Positions 34,601 through 42,844 of a stretch of DNA of 64,000 nt are shown here, in pieces. The DNA comes from Candidatus Zixiibacteriota bacterium (GTDB taxonomy: Bacteria; Zixibacteria; MSB-5A5; GN15; PGXB01). Position 1 is the first letter of the stretch, and every line of letters begins with the position of its first letter. The stretch lies in assembly GCA_900498245.1 (NCBI GenBank), contig LS998015.1:1170483-1234482 (forward strand), written 5' to 3'. Below the pieces are notes generated by a model. It worked only from the letters and a program-made list of their open reading frames with translations. It ran no database searches and was not told the origin of the DNA. Position numbers and translations under genes: made by a program.

Positions 34601-37600
34601 GGATCGAGCACGACTGCAGCTTTTGACCGAACTTCGCACCGCCGACACCATTGACCAATGTCTGACCCTGGGCTGTAACGCCATTTATAATTCCGGATTA
34701 TACAAGCGGGCCGTTCTGACCATTCACAATTCGCAGAGAGAAATTATTCATCTGGGGCAAATAGGTTTGGACCTGATAGTTCTGGAGCAAGCCCGCAAAG
34801 CGCCGGCGCCGAGCCGTGAGGTCGCTGCGAGATTGACACAGGAAAGATATCGAATCAGTCATTCTTACTTTATTCCCGAAGATGCCGGAATCGTTAAAGA
34901 TGTTTCCGGCCGGGTTATCGCTCAGAAAGACAAGGGGGGGGGAGCGGCCCCGTCCGATTGGAAACCGGGTGATGAGTTGTTTGTCCCGATTTTGAGCGAA
35001 AGCGGAGAGACCGAAGGGTGGCTATCCGTCGATACCCCTTTTGACGGCCGCCGGCCGACCTATGACGAAATCCACTGTCTGGAAGAAATCGTGGATATCG
35101 TGACGAAACGAATGCATACGGTGCGGGGCCTGGATCGTCTGGAGCGGGAACGCCGGGCCCTGGCGCAGGCCAATATCGCTCTGGCGAAATCGGAAGCCAA
35201 TTACCGCGAATTGATAGAGACGGCCTATGATATAATTTTCACGGTGAACCGGGCCGGGAAATTTATCGCCCTGAATCCGGCTTTTGAAAGACACACCGGC
35301 TGGAAGCCCGAAGAATGGCTCGGACGGTCGGCCTTCGAAACGATAAATCAAGATGATCAGCCGAAAGCTAAGGAGACCTTTTCCCGGGTCCTGGGCGGTT
35401 ATTCTCCCGGCGCCCATGAGTATCGGGTCAAAACAAAGCGGGGGGACGATATCATCTGCGAATTTGTCACGACCCCTCATTATCAGGACAACAAGATTAT
35501 AGGGGTATTCGGAATCGCGCGCGACATCACGGATCGGTGCCGGATGGAACGGGAGTTGCGCGACAGCGAAGAAAAATTCCGTAATCTGGCGGAGCATTCT
35601 CTGCAGGGGATTATGGTTGTGCAGGACGGAAGAACGGTATTTATAAATCCCCGCTTTGCCGAGATTCATGAGGTTGCGGTACCGGAAATTCTTGGCACAT
35701 CGATCTTTGACATGATTGGGCGTTTTATCCATCCGGAGTTCAAGGATGACTCAAAAAGACGGCACTCATCAAGGATGGCGGGAAATCCATCGTCTTCAAA
35801 TCTGGAAATGAAAATAATTACGGCGCGCGGAAAAGTGCGCTGGATCGAAACCTTCGCGCAGAATATGACTTTCGACGGCCGTCCGGCGATGCAGATGGTA
35901 ATACTTGATATCACGGATCGAAAACTCGCCGAAGCGGCCCTGCGGAAATCGGAAGAAGCGTACCGCGACCTGGTCGAGAATGTCAATGATGTTCTGTTCA
36001 GTCTGGATCAGGCCGGAAAGGTCACCTATGTAAGTCCGGCCATAAGGGCCATATTGGGGTACGATTCCGCCGAGGTGACCGGCCAATCGGTCTGGCCGCT
36101 AATTTATCGCGAGGATCTGCCGGAAATCAGAACCAGTCTGAATGATGTTTTCGACGGGAAACTGTATCCGAGCGAATATCGAATGATCGCCAAATCCGGC
36201 GAGGTAAAATGGGTCCGCTCCTCGAGCCGCCCGGTCTACGAGGAAGGCAAAGTTGTCGGCATCCGGGGGGTCCTGGTCGATATTGACAGGCGGAAAAGGA
36301 CCGAAGAAGCGCTGGCCGAAAGCGAATTCAAGTTCCGCACTCTGGCGGAGCATTCCCTGCAGGGAATGTTTGTATATCAGGGCGAAAAATATCTCTTTGC
36401 CAACAGACGGGTGTCTCAAATCACAGGATACAGCGTGGAAGAAATCCTGGGCACTTCGGTTTCCGAATTGAACAAGAGACTAATTCATCCCGATTACAGA
36501 AATCAGGTTAATGATTATGCCGGCAATAGAGCCAGGGGGGCCGACCGCTCCGAACATTATGAGATAAAGATTATCACCAAATCCGGCGAGGAGCGGTGGG
36601 TAGAAATTTATTCGCAGGAGATCAGCTTTTCCGGGCACCCGGCGCGGCAGGTGGTTGTCGCCGATATCACTGACAGAAAAGCGGCCGAAGCCGCCCTTTT
36701 ATATCGTCACGCCTTCGAAGATCTGGTCACATCCATTTCGACCCGGTTCATTGATCTAGCCCCCGATGAGGTCGAACAGGGGTTGGAAGAGGCGATAACG
36801 CAAATCGGCAGATTTGTGGGGGCTGATTTGGTATATCTGTTTGATATTTTATCGGACAAAAATTCAATGAAATTCATCTATCGCTGGACAGTTTCTGACG
36901 CCGGCGGGTTAGACGATCCCAAAGATGAATACTCCCTTAATCAAATGAAATGGACCTCAGAAATGCTTCACGCGCAGAAAAATATCTATATACCATCATT
37001 GGCGGAACTACCCATAGAAGCGTCAAGCGAAAAGAGCATCTTGAATGCCCTGGGGATCAAATCACTTCTGACGGTTCCGATGATTTACAGGCGGCGCCTG
37101 ATCGGTGGCCTGGGACTGGCCTCGCTGAAAAAGGAGCGGGAATTTTCGGAAGATATTATTGCGCTGGTAAGAATTGTCGGAGAAATTTTCGCCAATACGA
37201 TCGAGAGGCGGCGCGCGGAACAACAAATCCAAAAGACCGGCCTGGAAAAATACCAGCAAGCCCGTCAGATCGCCGGAGGGATGGCTCACGAAATTCGCAA
37301 CGCCCTGTTCCCGGTGCGGGGCGCCCTCAGTCTGATAAGAAGGGTGTGGGGGGAGAGTCCGCCTAGAGAAAAGGAACTGACAAATTACAGCAAAATTGCG
37401 GATGATGCTATTTCGCGGGCGCTGGATATAACGGGGCTCATATCGCAGTACACCAAGCTCGATGCGGAAAAATTCCCGGGCCAGGTTAACCCGGCCGAGG
37501 TCGTGAAAGAAGTACTGAAAAGTAATCAACTGCGAATTGCCGAGCAGAAAATACGCGTAGATGTCGACTGTCCTGATAATATCATGGTTGAATCCAATCG

Positions 37601-37952
37601 CCGTCAATTATTTATCGCCATCAATAATATCTTCATCAACGCCATGGACGCCTTGACAAAACAGAGGGAGCCGCGGATAATAATCACTGGGGCAAAGAAG
37701 CAAGAGCATTTTACTATTACCATATCCGATAACGGGGAAGGAATCGCCGCCGAGAACCTCGATAAAATTTTTGAACTGTTTTATTCCACCAAGCCGAGTA
37801 AGGGAACGGGAGTGGGGCTGGCGAGCACCAAGAATATTATTCAAATGTATGGCGGCACGATAAAAGTGGAAAGCCGGGTAAATGAAGGTACAAGTTTCAT
37901 TCTATCCCTGAAAATATTTGGGAGAGATAACAATGGCAGATCTGAAAATTAA
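31614..37952 (+). CDS. giant membrane-bound multi-PAS/GAF sensor histidine kinase
   Basis: 2112 residues. N-terminal signal/anchor (4-22), a ~445-residue extracytoplasmic region with repeated short beta motifs suggesting a propeller, one transmembrane helix (about 472-490), then eight PAS domains (starting near 509, 621, 747, 872, 1191, 1318, 1445, 1570) with GAF-like domains near 999-1170 and 1700-1865. The kinase core has MAHEIRNALFP (His about 1891) and a HATPase domain with NIFINAMDAL, DNGEGI and GTGVGLAS. PAS 6 and PAS 8 are close copies (SLQG core), a sign of internal duplication. Its stop overlaps the next regulator gene by 20 bases, so they form a two-component pair. Confidence 0.9.
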   Translation: MRGFYPLKILYWGLIIWGLHCAPVSSGVDHLIIRYNQKAELLPYEFVRVFCLDDRGVRKIVNRPFQTYRANRGDTSAALFIRANNAAIGRDEYASFALMRVQPTDYIDEDPVYITLWDYNTYFDEEFKALAIAASGYRNDSAFVIRHLQQTDTFDFIYLCRGQDHTGNGQWETAINFLGGFDYDFDGREEQFFQTFPGRDLEPRALFCVEMESRRVEWSVPVASVIVALTDCRDSANPSVIFSTYGTQNNVTQGRFNDNFGYLSKVNSRGNLEFNYIINADFKGTMIVPTDTGHSRFCIYHTLPFLPDTFSDSLPSRNPSLSLVDREGRAIRTIPATQSMGCGWRDRYRDKDNAIFMISESGVFQIYDTSLSLLAESNPTDLRAFVGKVKLVGMADSQYIFNGTNGLNLYTRDFRQLGKSGYGGGAVEPIIFDTAGNALTLLVSDPNIGQVMNIIKRPFGQYVAEIFWYYRELIVIMAVLLLAALLLINYFRQRSERFLYRSEVKRRALMYATPDLIFVVNSDGVFLDYKGNEDEKLLIPPDKFIGKNIAEVMPPKISERALELIREVIATRQIRSFDYQLEMPGGPKNYEARLVISGPREVLVIVRDITDWRQTEVALKESEEKYRTLVETAGEAIFMVDYHGEFLFMNSVAAGRLGGTPNDFVGKNMWQLFPQDNADVQMASIRETIQMGQKKSVERQTNLQNRVFWFNTSLRPVKNRAGEYYAVIAIATDVTAAHEAALALQKERDFSNSILDTANSLIVCLDGEAKITIFNRECERVTGYKRDEVIGRNWPDLFLPKEKSHPGLVDFADWVKKHPEDRKQEPILTKTGERKIILWSNSVLYSEDGQMTAIAIGHDITSRLETDRAFQESEEKMRTIFESSADGVTILDLDLNIIEANPASLKMFGNEKKGDVLGKNIGDFLPQEEMEKIPQLKQLVLRRGTMTNIELRGRHRNGREFPINVNASLLRGPQGGATGFVLSVEDISLRKREEIKDRARLQLLTELRTADTIDQCLTLGCNAIYNSGLYKRAVLTIHNSQREIIHLGQIGLDLIVLEQARKAPAPSREVAARLTQERYRISHSYFIPEDAGIVKDVSGRVIAQKDKGGGAAPSDWKPGDELFVPILSESGETEGWLSVDTPFDGRRPTYDEIHCLEEIVDIVTKRMHTVRGLDRLERERRALAQANIALAKSEANYRELIETAYDIIFTVNRAGKFIALNPAFERHTGWKPEEWLGRSAFETINQDDQPKAKETFSRVLGGYSPGAHEYRVKTKRGDDIICEFVTTPHYQDNKIIGVFGIARDITDRCRMERELRDSEEKFRNLAEHSLQGIMVVQDGRTVFINPRFAEIHEVAVPEILGTSIFDMIGRFIHPEFKDDSKRRHSSRMAGNPSSSNLEMKIITARGKVRWIETFAQNMTFDGRPAMQMVILDITDRKLAEAALRKSEEAYRDLVENVNDVLFSLDQAGKVTYVSPAIRAILGYDSAEVTGQSVWPLIYREDLPEIRTSLNDVFDGKLYPSEYRMIAKSGEVKWVRSSSRPVYEEGKVVGIRGVLVDIDRRKRTEEALAESEFKFRTLAEHSLQGMFVYQGEKYLFANRRVSQITGYSVEEILGTSVSELNKRLIHPDYRNQVNDYAGNRARGADRSEHYEIKIITKSGEERWVEIYSQEISFSGHPARQVVVADITDRKAAEAALLYRHAFEDLVTSISTRFIDLAPDEVEQGLEEAITQIGRFVGADLVYLFDILSDKNSMKFIYRWTVSDAGGLDDPKDEYSLNQMKWTSEMLHAQKNIYIPSLAELPIEASSEKSILNALGIKSLLTVPMIYRRRLIGGLGLASLKKEREFSEDIIALVRIVGEIFANTIERRRAEQQIQKTGLEKYQQARQIAGGMAHEIRNALFPVRGALSLIRRVWGESPPREKELTNYSKIADDAISRALDITGLISQYTKLDAEKFPGQVNPAEVVKEVLKSNQLRIAEQKIRVDVDCPDNIMVESNRRQLFIAINNIFINAMDALTKQREPRIIITGAKKQEHFTITISDNGEGIAAENLDKIFELFYSTKPSKGTGVGLASTKNIIQMYGGTIKVESRVNEGTSFILSLKIFGRDNNGRSEN

Positions 37953-39309
37953 AAGTAAAATCCTTCTGGTCGATGACGAGGCCAACGTTCTTGAAATGCT
38001 GAAAGAGCTTCTGTCGGACCAATATGAGGTGGTGCTGGCTTCATCCGGCCAGGAGGCTATCGACGCAGTAAGGCAAAATAAGGATATTGCGACGGTGGTT
38101 ATGGATATCAAGATGGCGGGGATGGACGGGATCGCGACCGCAAGGGAAATTCGGAAAATGGAGCCTGATATACCGGTCATTTTTCACACCGGTTATCCGG
38201 GCGATTATGATCAGGATGAAATAAACGACAACGAAAAGCCGTTTGATTACGTCCAGAAGGGTGATGCCGTTTCCAATTTGAATCGATCGATTCGAAACGC
38301 CGTGGAAAATTATAAGTTGAAGAAGAATCTCCGCGACCTGTCGGGGTTCGCCGAGAGAAATTTCAAAATGATCGGGCGATCCGCACAAATGCAGGAAATC
38401 TATCGGTTTATAGAAAAAGCCGCGAATAACGATTCCAAGGTGTTAATTTGCGGGGAAACCGGGAGCGGGAAAGAGATGGTCGCCAAAGCCATCCATGAAA
38501 ACAGCAAGCGCAAGGATCACCCGTTCCGGTTCTATATATGCAACAGCCATAAGTCGCCCGACATGACCGAATCGGAACTGTTCGGACATTTAAAGGGCTC
38601 ATTCACCGGGGCCACCGAAGATCGGACGGGAGTGTTCGAGTACGCCGACGGGGGCACCGTTTTGCTCGACGAAATCGGGGACATGGATCTTATCACCCAG
38701 CAGAAACTATTGCGCGTTCTGGATTCGGGGGAATATACGAAAATCGGCTCGCCCGTTGTTCGCAAAACAAATGTCAGGGTAATCTGCGCGACGCACCGGG
38801 ATCTGGAGGAGATGGTCCGGCGCGGCCTGTTTCGGGATGATTTATATTACCGCATAGACGAATTGAAAGTAACCCTTCCCCCCCTGCGTGACCGTCGGGA
38901 GGATATTTCTCTATTGGCGGAAAGATTCAGAGATGAGATTACCATGGAAGAGGGGATTGCTCCAAAAATATTCGATGAAGAGGCCCTGGCGGTACTTATC
39001 AATTACGATTGGCCGGGAAATGTCCGCCAATTGAGAAAGGTGGTCAGCGCTCTTATCCTAATGACTGATTCCGATTTTATCTGCGCCGAAGATGTTGAAC
39101 TGGAATTGAAAACAAGCAGAGACGAAGGTAAAAAAGAAATATCGGGACGCAAGACACTGGCGCAAGCTATCGAAGAATGCAAGCGGAACACGATTAGTTC
39201 GGCCCTGCACGAAACCGGGGGAAATATTGCCAAAGCGGCCAGGTTACTTGACGTAGACCGCGCCAATCTGGCCAAATTGATAAAATCGCTCGGGATCCGA
39301 TATAAGTAA
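37933..39309 (+). CDS. sigma-54-dependent response regulator (partner of the giant kinase)
   Basis: 458 residues from ATG 37933 (GGGAGAG before it). Receiver with Asp58 in VVMDIKMAG, AAA+ domain with GETGSGKE and DEIGDMDL, the contact loop as GSFTGA (222-227; serine for the usual alanine), and a C-terminal Fis-type helix (NIAKAARLLDVDRANLAKLI). Translationally coupled to the kinase before it. A weak -24/-12-like sequence lies about 125 bases downstream, in front of the next kinase gene. Confidence 0.92.
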   Translation: MADLKIKSKILLVDDEANVLEMLKELLSDQYEVVLASSGQEAIDAVRQNKDIATVVMDIKMAGMDGIATAREIRKMEPDIPVIFHTGYPGDYDQDEINDNEKPFDYVQKGDAVSNLNRSIRNAVENYKLKKNLRDLSGFAERNFKMIGRSAQMQEIYRFIEKAANNDSKVLICGETGSGKEMVAKAIHENSKRKDHPFRFYICNSHKSPDMTESELFGHLKGSFTGATEDRTGVFEYADGGTVLLDEIGDMDLITQQKLLRVLDSGEYTKIGSPVVRKTNVRVICATHRDLEEMVRRGLFRDDLYYRIDELKVTLPPLRDRREDISLLAERFRDEITMEEGIAPKIFDEEALAVLINYDWPGNVRQLRKVVSALILMTDSDFICAEDVELELKTSRDEGKKEISGRKTLAQAIEECKRNTISSALHETGGNIAKAARLLDVDRANLAKLIKSLGIRYK

Positions 39310-39612
39310 TTTTACCCAAGCGATTTCATGTTTTTGTGGCAAATTTACCTCACGTGCGCATAGGTGCAATTCAGCATCATTCTTAAGTAATTATATTCCA
39401 ATTGCTTTTATCTTTTGCGGTGGATCGCGAATGCGGCACGCCGTTTGATATACTTGTATTTTACGTTGTGACTCAGGGGCAAAAAGGGTTCTGGCAATCA
39501 AGGGATTGAATTAATCATCAGGACGTGGAATTTTTCCATGTCCCGGTTCAATGCGGGCGTGTTTTTCTAGCCGTACGCCCAAAACTATCAGCGAATAAGG
39601 GAATTTGCCGCG
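39310..39612. other. intergenic region with a weak sigma-54-like site
   Basis: About 300 bases without a gene. At 39434-39449 CGGCACGCCGTTTGAT keeps GG and the CACG core with correct spacing, but has GA where -12 GC is expected. No terminator is evident. Confidence 0.3.
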
Positions 39613-41394
39613 ATGACCGAAGTTGACGCGGACATCGAGAAGTTGGCGGATATTTTTAAGGTTTCGATCTGCAAAACCGACCTCGACTTGAATATTCTCG
39701 AGGCCGACAGCCGTTTGTACCACAATTTTGGGTATGACAAAGAAGATCTCGCCTCCGGCCTGAATGTCTGGCGCCTGGTGGACAACAGCCAGATCGACAG
39801 ATTGCGAAGTAAAGTAGAAGAAATTCAAGCCGGCCGGAAACCGGAAAAGGAATGTTTTATCGCTCGGCGGCGGGACGGTTCCTCGCTTGTATGTGAATTC
39901 CGGCTGATACCGTGTCACAGGGGGACGAAGATAATCGGTTTTGACGCGATTTTTTCGGATATTACAGAGCAAATCAATCGGCAGCAATTGGCGCTCATAA
40001 AACATGGCCAGGAGTGGTTCAATTTTCTCTATCATAATATGCCCGGCGGTATTTTCCTGCTCAATGAGCAGTGGAAGATAAAGGATGTCAATGACTTTGC
40101 CAGGGAAATCCTGGGATATCCGCAAAAAGATCTTCAAGAGGAGTCATTCGAGCGGGTAAGCCCGGGATTTGTGACGCTGGCACAGCAGGAACTGGTTAAG
40201 GGTCAGATAAATAACATGGAACACTCCTTTTTCGGTAAAACGGGCCGGGAGATACCGGTTTTGACTAGTCTCAGGGAATTTGTCATCGCCGGCGAGACAT
40301 TATATCTCATCAGTTTTCAGGATATCTCCTCAATCATCGATCTGCAGAAAGCCATGCTTACCAGTGAAATAAAATACCGGACCCTGGTGGAAACGGCTCT
40401 GGAAGGGATAGCCATTACGGACATCAGCGACAATATAACTTTCTGCAATAGTGCTTTCGCACGGATGCTGGGGTATAAGCAGAATTATCTGGCCGGGGCC
40501 AACTTGACCCTGATCATGGACGAAGTTGAATTTCACCGCTATAAAAGGCTGACTCAGGAGAAATTTCGCGGCGGGAGCGGCCGGTACGAAACCATTTTAA
40601 TCGGCAAAAATGGCGAGTGTCATCATGTAATGGTAGCGGCGGCTCCCTTTTACGCCGCGGGCGGAGAAGTTATAGGAACCTTCGGCGTGGTTCATGACAT
40701 TTCGGAAATGAAAGAAAAGGAAATTCTGCTGAAAAGACAGAAGGCGGATTTGAAACGTCTGTCGAATCGCCTCCTGGAGATTCAGGAGACCGAGCGAAAA
40801 AACCTTGCGCGGGAACTTCATGATGTTATCGGCCAGAAATTGGCCCTGGCGAAAATGCGTCTTTCCCGGATAACTCTGGAGATGGAAGCCGGCGACACAG
40901 GACTTCTCAAGGAGATATCGGGCCTTATTTCAGAATTGGCGGACAACGTCCGGCATCTTTCTTCGGAGTTGCGTCCCCGGATACTTGATGATCTCGGCCT
41001 GATTCCGACCATGGAATGGTATCTGGATGAATTTTGTCGGGAATGCGGAATCAAGTGCCATTTGACAGTCAAAGGCGAACCGTCGCCGCTGACCAAGATG
41101 CAGGACATAAACATCTTTCGTCTGTTTCAGGAGGCCATGCTGAACATTCAGAAGCATTCCTCGGCCGGTCAGGCGGAAATAATAATCGAATTTTCACCGG
41201 AAGTGCTGAATCTTCGCATCAGCGATAACGGCAAAGGTTTTGTTCCGGAAAAAATCGGCAACGGTTTTGTCTCCAGGCCGGGGCTCGGCCTCTTAAATAT
41301 CCGGGAGAGAATGGATATGATTGGAGGGCGGACCGATATCGCCAGTCGGCCGGGAGAGGGGACAACAGTAACGGCTATTTTGCCCCTGAGGTAG
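39613..41394 (+). CDS. PAS-domain histidine kinase of the NarX/HisKA_3 type
   Basis: 593 residues, cytosolic. Three PAS domains (about 10-120, 135-245, 255-375) then the HisKA_3 dimerisation domain with LARELHDVIGQ (His403) and a short HATPase domain (ISDNGKGF, GLGLLNIRERM). This kinase class pairs with NarL/FixJ regulators, and such a regulator starts four bases after its stop. Confidence 0.92.
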   Translation: MTEVDADIEKLADIFKVSICKTDLDLNILEADSRLYHNFGYDKEDLASGLNVWRLVDNSQIDRLRSKVEEIQAGRKPEKECFIARRRDGSSLVCEFRLIPCHRGTKIIGFDAIFSDITEQINRQQLALIKHGQEWFNFLYHNMPGGIFLLNEQWKIKDVNDFAREILGYPQKDLQEESFERVSPGFVTLAQQELVKGQINNMEHSFFGKTGREIPVLTSLREFVIAGETLYLISFQDISSIIDLQKAMLTSEIKYRTLVETALEGIAITDISDNITFCNSAFARMLGYKQNYLAGANLTLIMDEVEFHRYKRLTQEKFRGGSGRYETILIGKNGECHHVMVAAAPFYAAGGEVIGTFGVVHDISEMKEKEILLKRQKADLKRLSNRLLEIQETERKNLARELHDVIGQKLALAKMRLSRITLEMEAGDTGLLKEISGLISELADNVRHLSSELRPRILDDLGLIPTMEWYLDEFCRECGIKCHLTVKGEPSPLTKMQDINIFRLFQEAMLNIQKHSSAGQAEIIIEFSPEVLNLRISDNGKGFVPEKIGNGFVSRPGLGLLNIRERMDMIGGRTDIASRPGEGTTVTAILPLR

Positions 41395-41398
41395 AATT

Positions 41399-42052
41399 AT
41401 GGAAAAAATAAAAATTCTGGTCGTTGATGATCATAAGATAGTACGAAGCGGACTGATTGAATTATTGAATAAGAGGGAAAATCATCAAGTTGTCGGAGAA
41501 GCGGAAAACGGCCGCGAAGCTCTCGAAAAAATTAAGAAATGCCGACCGGATATCGTTTTTCTCGATATTTCCATGCCGGAAATGAACGGCATCGAGGCCA
41601 TCGATCAGATTCGCAAGAGCGTCCCTTCATGCCGTATCGTTATCCTGACCATGTATGACAATAATAAATATGTGGCGTACGCCCTGAGTCACGGGATTTC
41701 GGGTTATTTACTCAAAGATATCAATGCCGAAGAATTGTTTATCGCCATTGACCGGGTCATGGCGGGAGATGTTTATCTGTGCGAGAAAATCAACCGCAAA
41801 GTTATCAGGGACTTCGCCTCGCTGACCCGGGATAGTACTTTCAGCACCCCTCTGGATGCTCTCTCGGCCCGGGAGCAGGAGGTTTTCCAGCTTATCGCGG
41901 AAGGAAACACGGGCAAGGAAATAGCGGGCAAATTGAATATCAGCCCCAAGACCGTAGAGCACCATCGGTACAAAATAATGGAAAAACTGCAGTGCAGCAA
42001 CATCGCCCAAATAGTCCGGCTGGCTCTCAAAGAAGGAATAATTACTCCATGA
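41399..42052 (+). CDS. NarL/FixJ-family response regulator
   Basis: 217 residues: receiver with Asp56 in FLDISMPE and Lys in GYLLKDI, and a LuxR-type helix-turn-helix (LSAREQEVFQLIAEGNTGKEI followed by KTVEHH). Operon partner of the kinase before it. The long gene-free region that follows, ahead of a large secreted protein, is a candidate target because it holds dyad motifs. Confidence 0.95.
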   Translation: MEKIKILVVDDHKIVRSGLIELLNKRENHQVVGEAENGREALEKIKKCRPDIVFLDISMPEMNGIEAIDQIRKSVPSCRIVILTMYDNNKYVAYALSHGISGYLLKDINAEELFIAIDRVMAGDVYLCEKINRKVIRDFASLTRDSTFSTPLDALSAREQEVFQLIAEGNTGKEIAGKLNISPKTVEHHRYKIMEKLQCSNIAQIVRLALKEGIITP

Positions 42053-42844
42053 CAGGAGATATGCATTTTCCTCAAGCTAAAATGGGGAGTACTCCCTATT
42101 GCATTAATAGGCAAACCGGGTTTATTGATATTTGGGCTCGAGGGGGGAGTTTCTCGGGGGCCGGGAGGCTAGCCCCGGCCCTTGAGATACCGGGGCCGGG
42201 ACGGTGGGTTCGAGGTAACCCTTACTGCATAATCTATAAGCAACGAGGATACGAGATAGGGAATCTTACTTCAATAATTTGATCAAAACTAAAGGCGACT
42301 GGAGAGACACTTGTGATTTTGCCGGGAGGATTGAGAAGCGAGGAACGGGCCGCTCTTTTTGAGGGGCAGATTCTTACCTGATCTAAAACCCGCAGGACAG
42401 ATTTTAAAAATTGACGCGATTAAAGGATTTGGACGGGGGCGATGTTGCTTCCGTCGTCCCAGGCATCCTGAATATAAATGACCTTTTAACATGAAAGGAG
42501 GTGAGGCCGATCATTTTGCCCCAGTCACAATGGTAGAACTTGAAACCGCCAACTACTGCGGCAAGGCAATAATTGTTAAGGAAATTAAAAACGGCTCCAA
42601 GGAGACTCTGTAATCGAGCCTGCGAAAGCCAATTAGCGAGAATCCCCATGGGCCGTACTTACAATTTACCTGCTGTTAAATACCAGTCAATAGGAAAATT
42701 TGTTCCCTGACTGGAAGCAGAATTCTCCTTGCCCCACTTTTCAAAAGGAGGTGGGCCAAAAAACTGAAGGGTTTTTGAAATTGACTCTATTACAAAGTCA
42801 CCTGAAACGGGTGACCAATTGAAAAATCCTAATAGGAGAAAAAA
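42053..42844. other. 792-base region rich in inverted repeats before the large secreted protein gene
   Basis: No convincing gene; a 40-codon frame at 42491-42613 is the only candidate and has no support. Structures seen: GGGAGTACTCCC (42085-42096), CTATT/AATAG just after it, a GC hairpin GGGCCGGG/CCCGGCCC (42158-42165 with 42174-42181), two Shine-Dalgarno-like AAAGGAGGTG blocks (42494 and 42737) not followed by start codons, and GTCACC/GGTGAC near 42798-42815. It probably serves as a regulatory region or long leader for the gene at 42845. Confidence 0.4.

Noticed and set aside
38590-38620. GSFTGA as a disabling change in the sigma-54 activator
   Set aside because: Serine at this position is a mild change and the rest of the AAA+ domain is intact, so loss of function is not claimed.
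42491-42613. 40-codon open frame beginning ATGAAAGGAGGT
   Set aside because: No ribosome site before it, no recognisable homology, and the start overlaps a Shine-Dalgarno-like block; could be chance.
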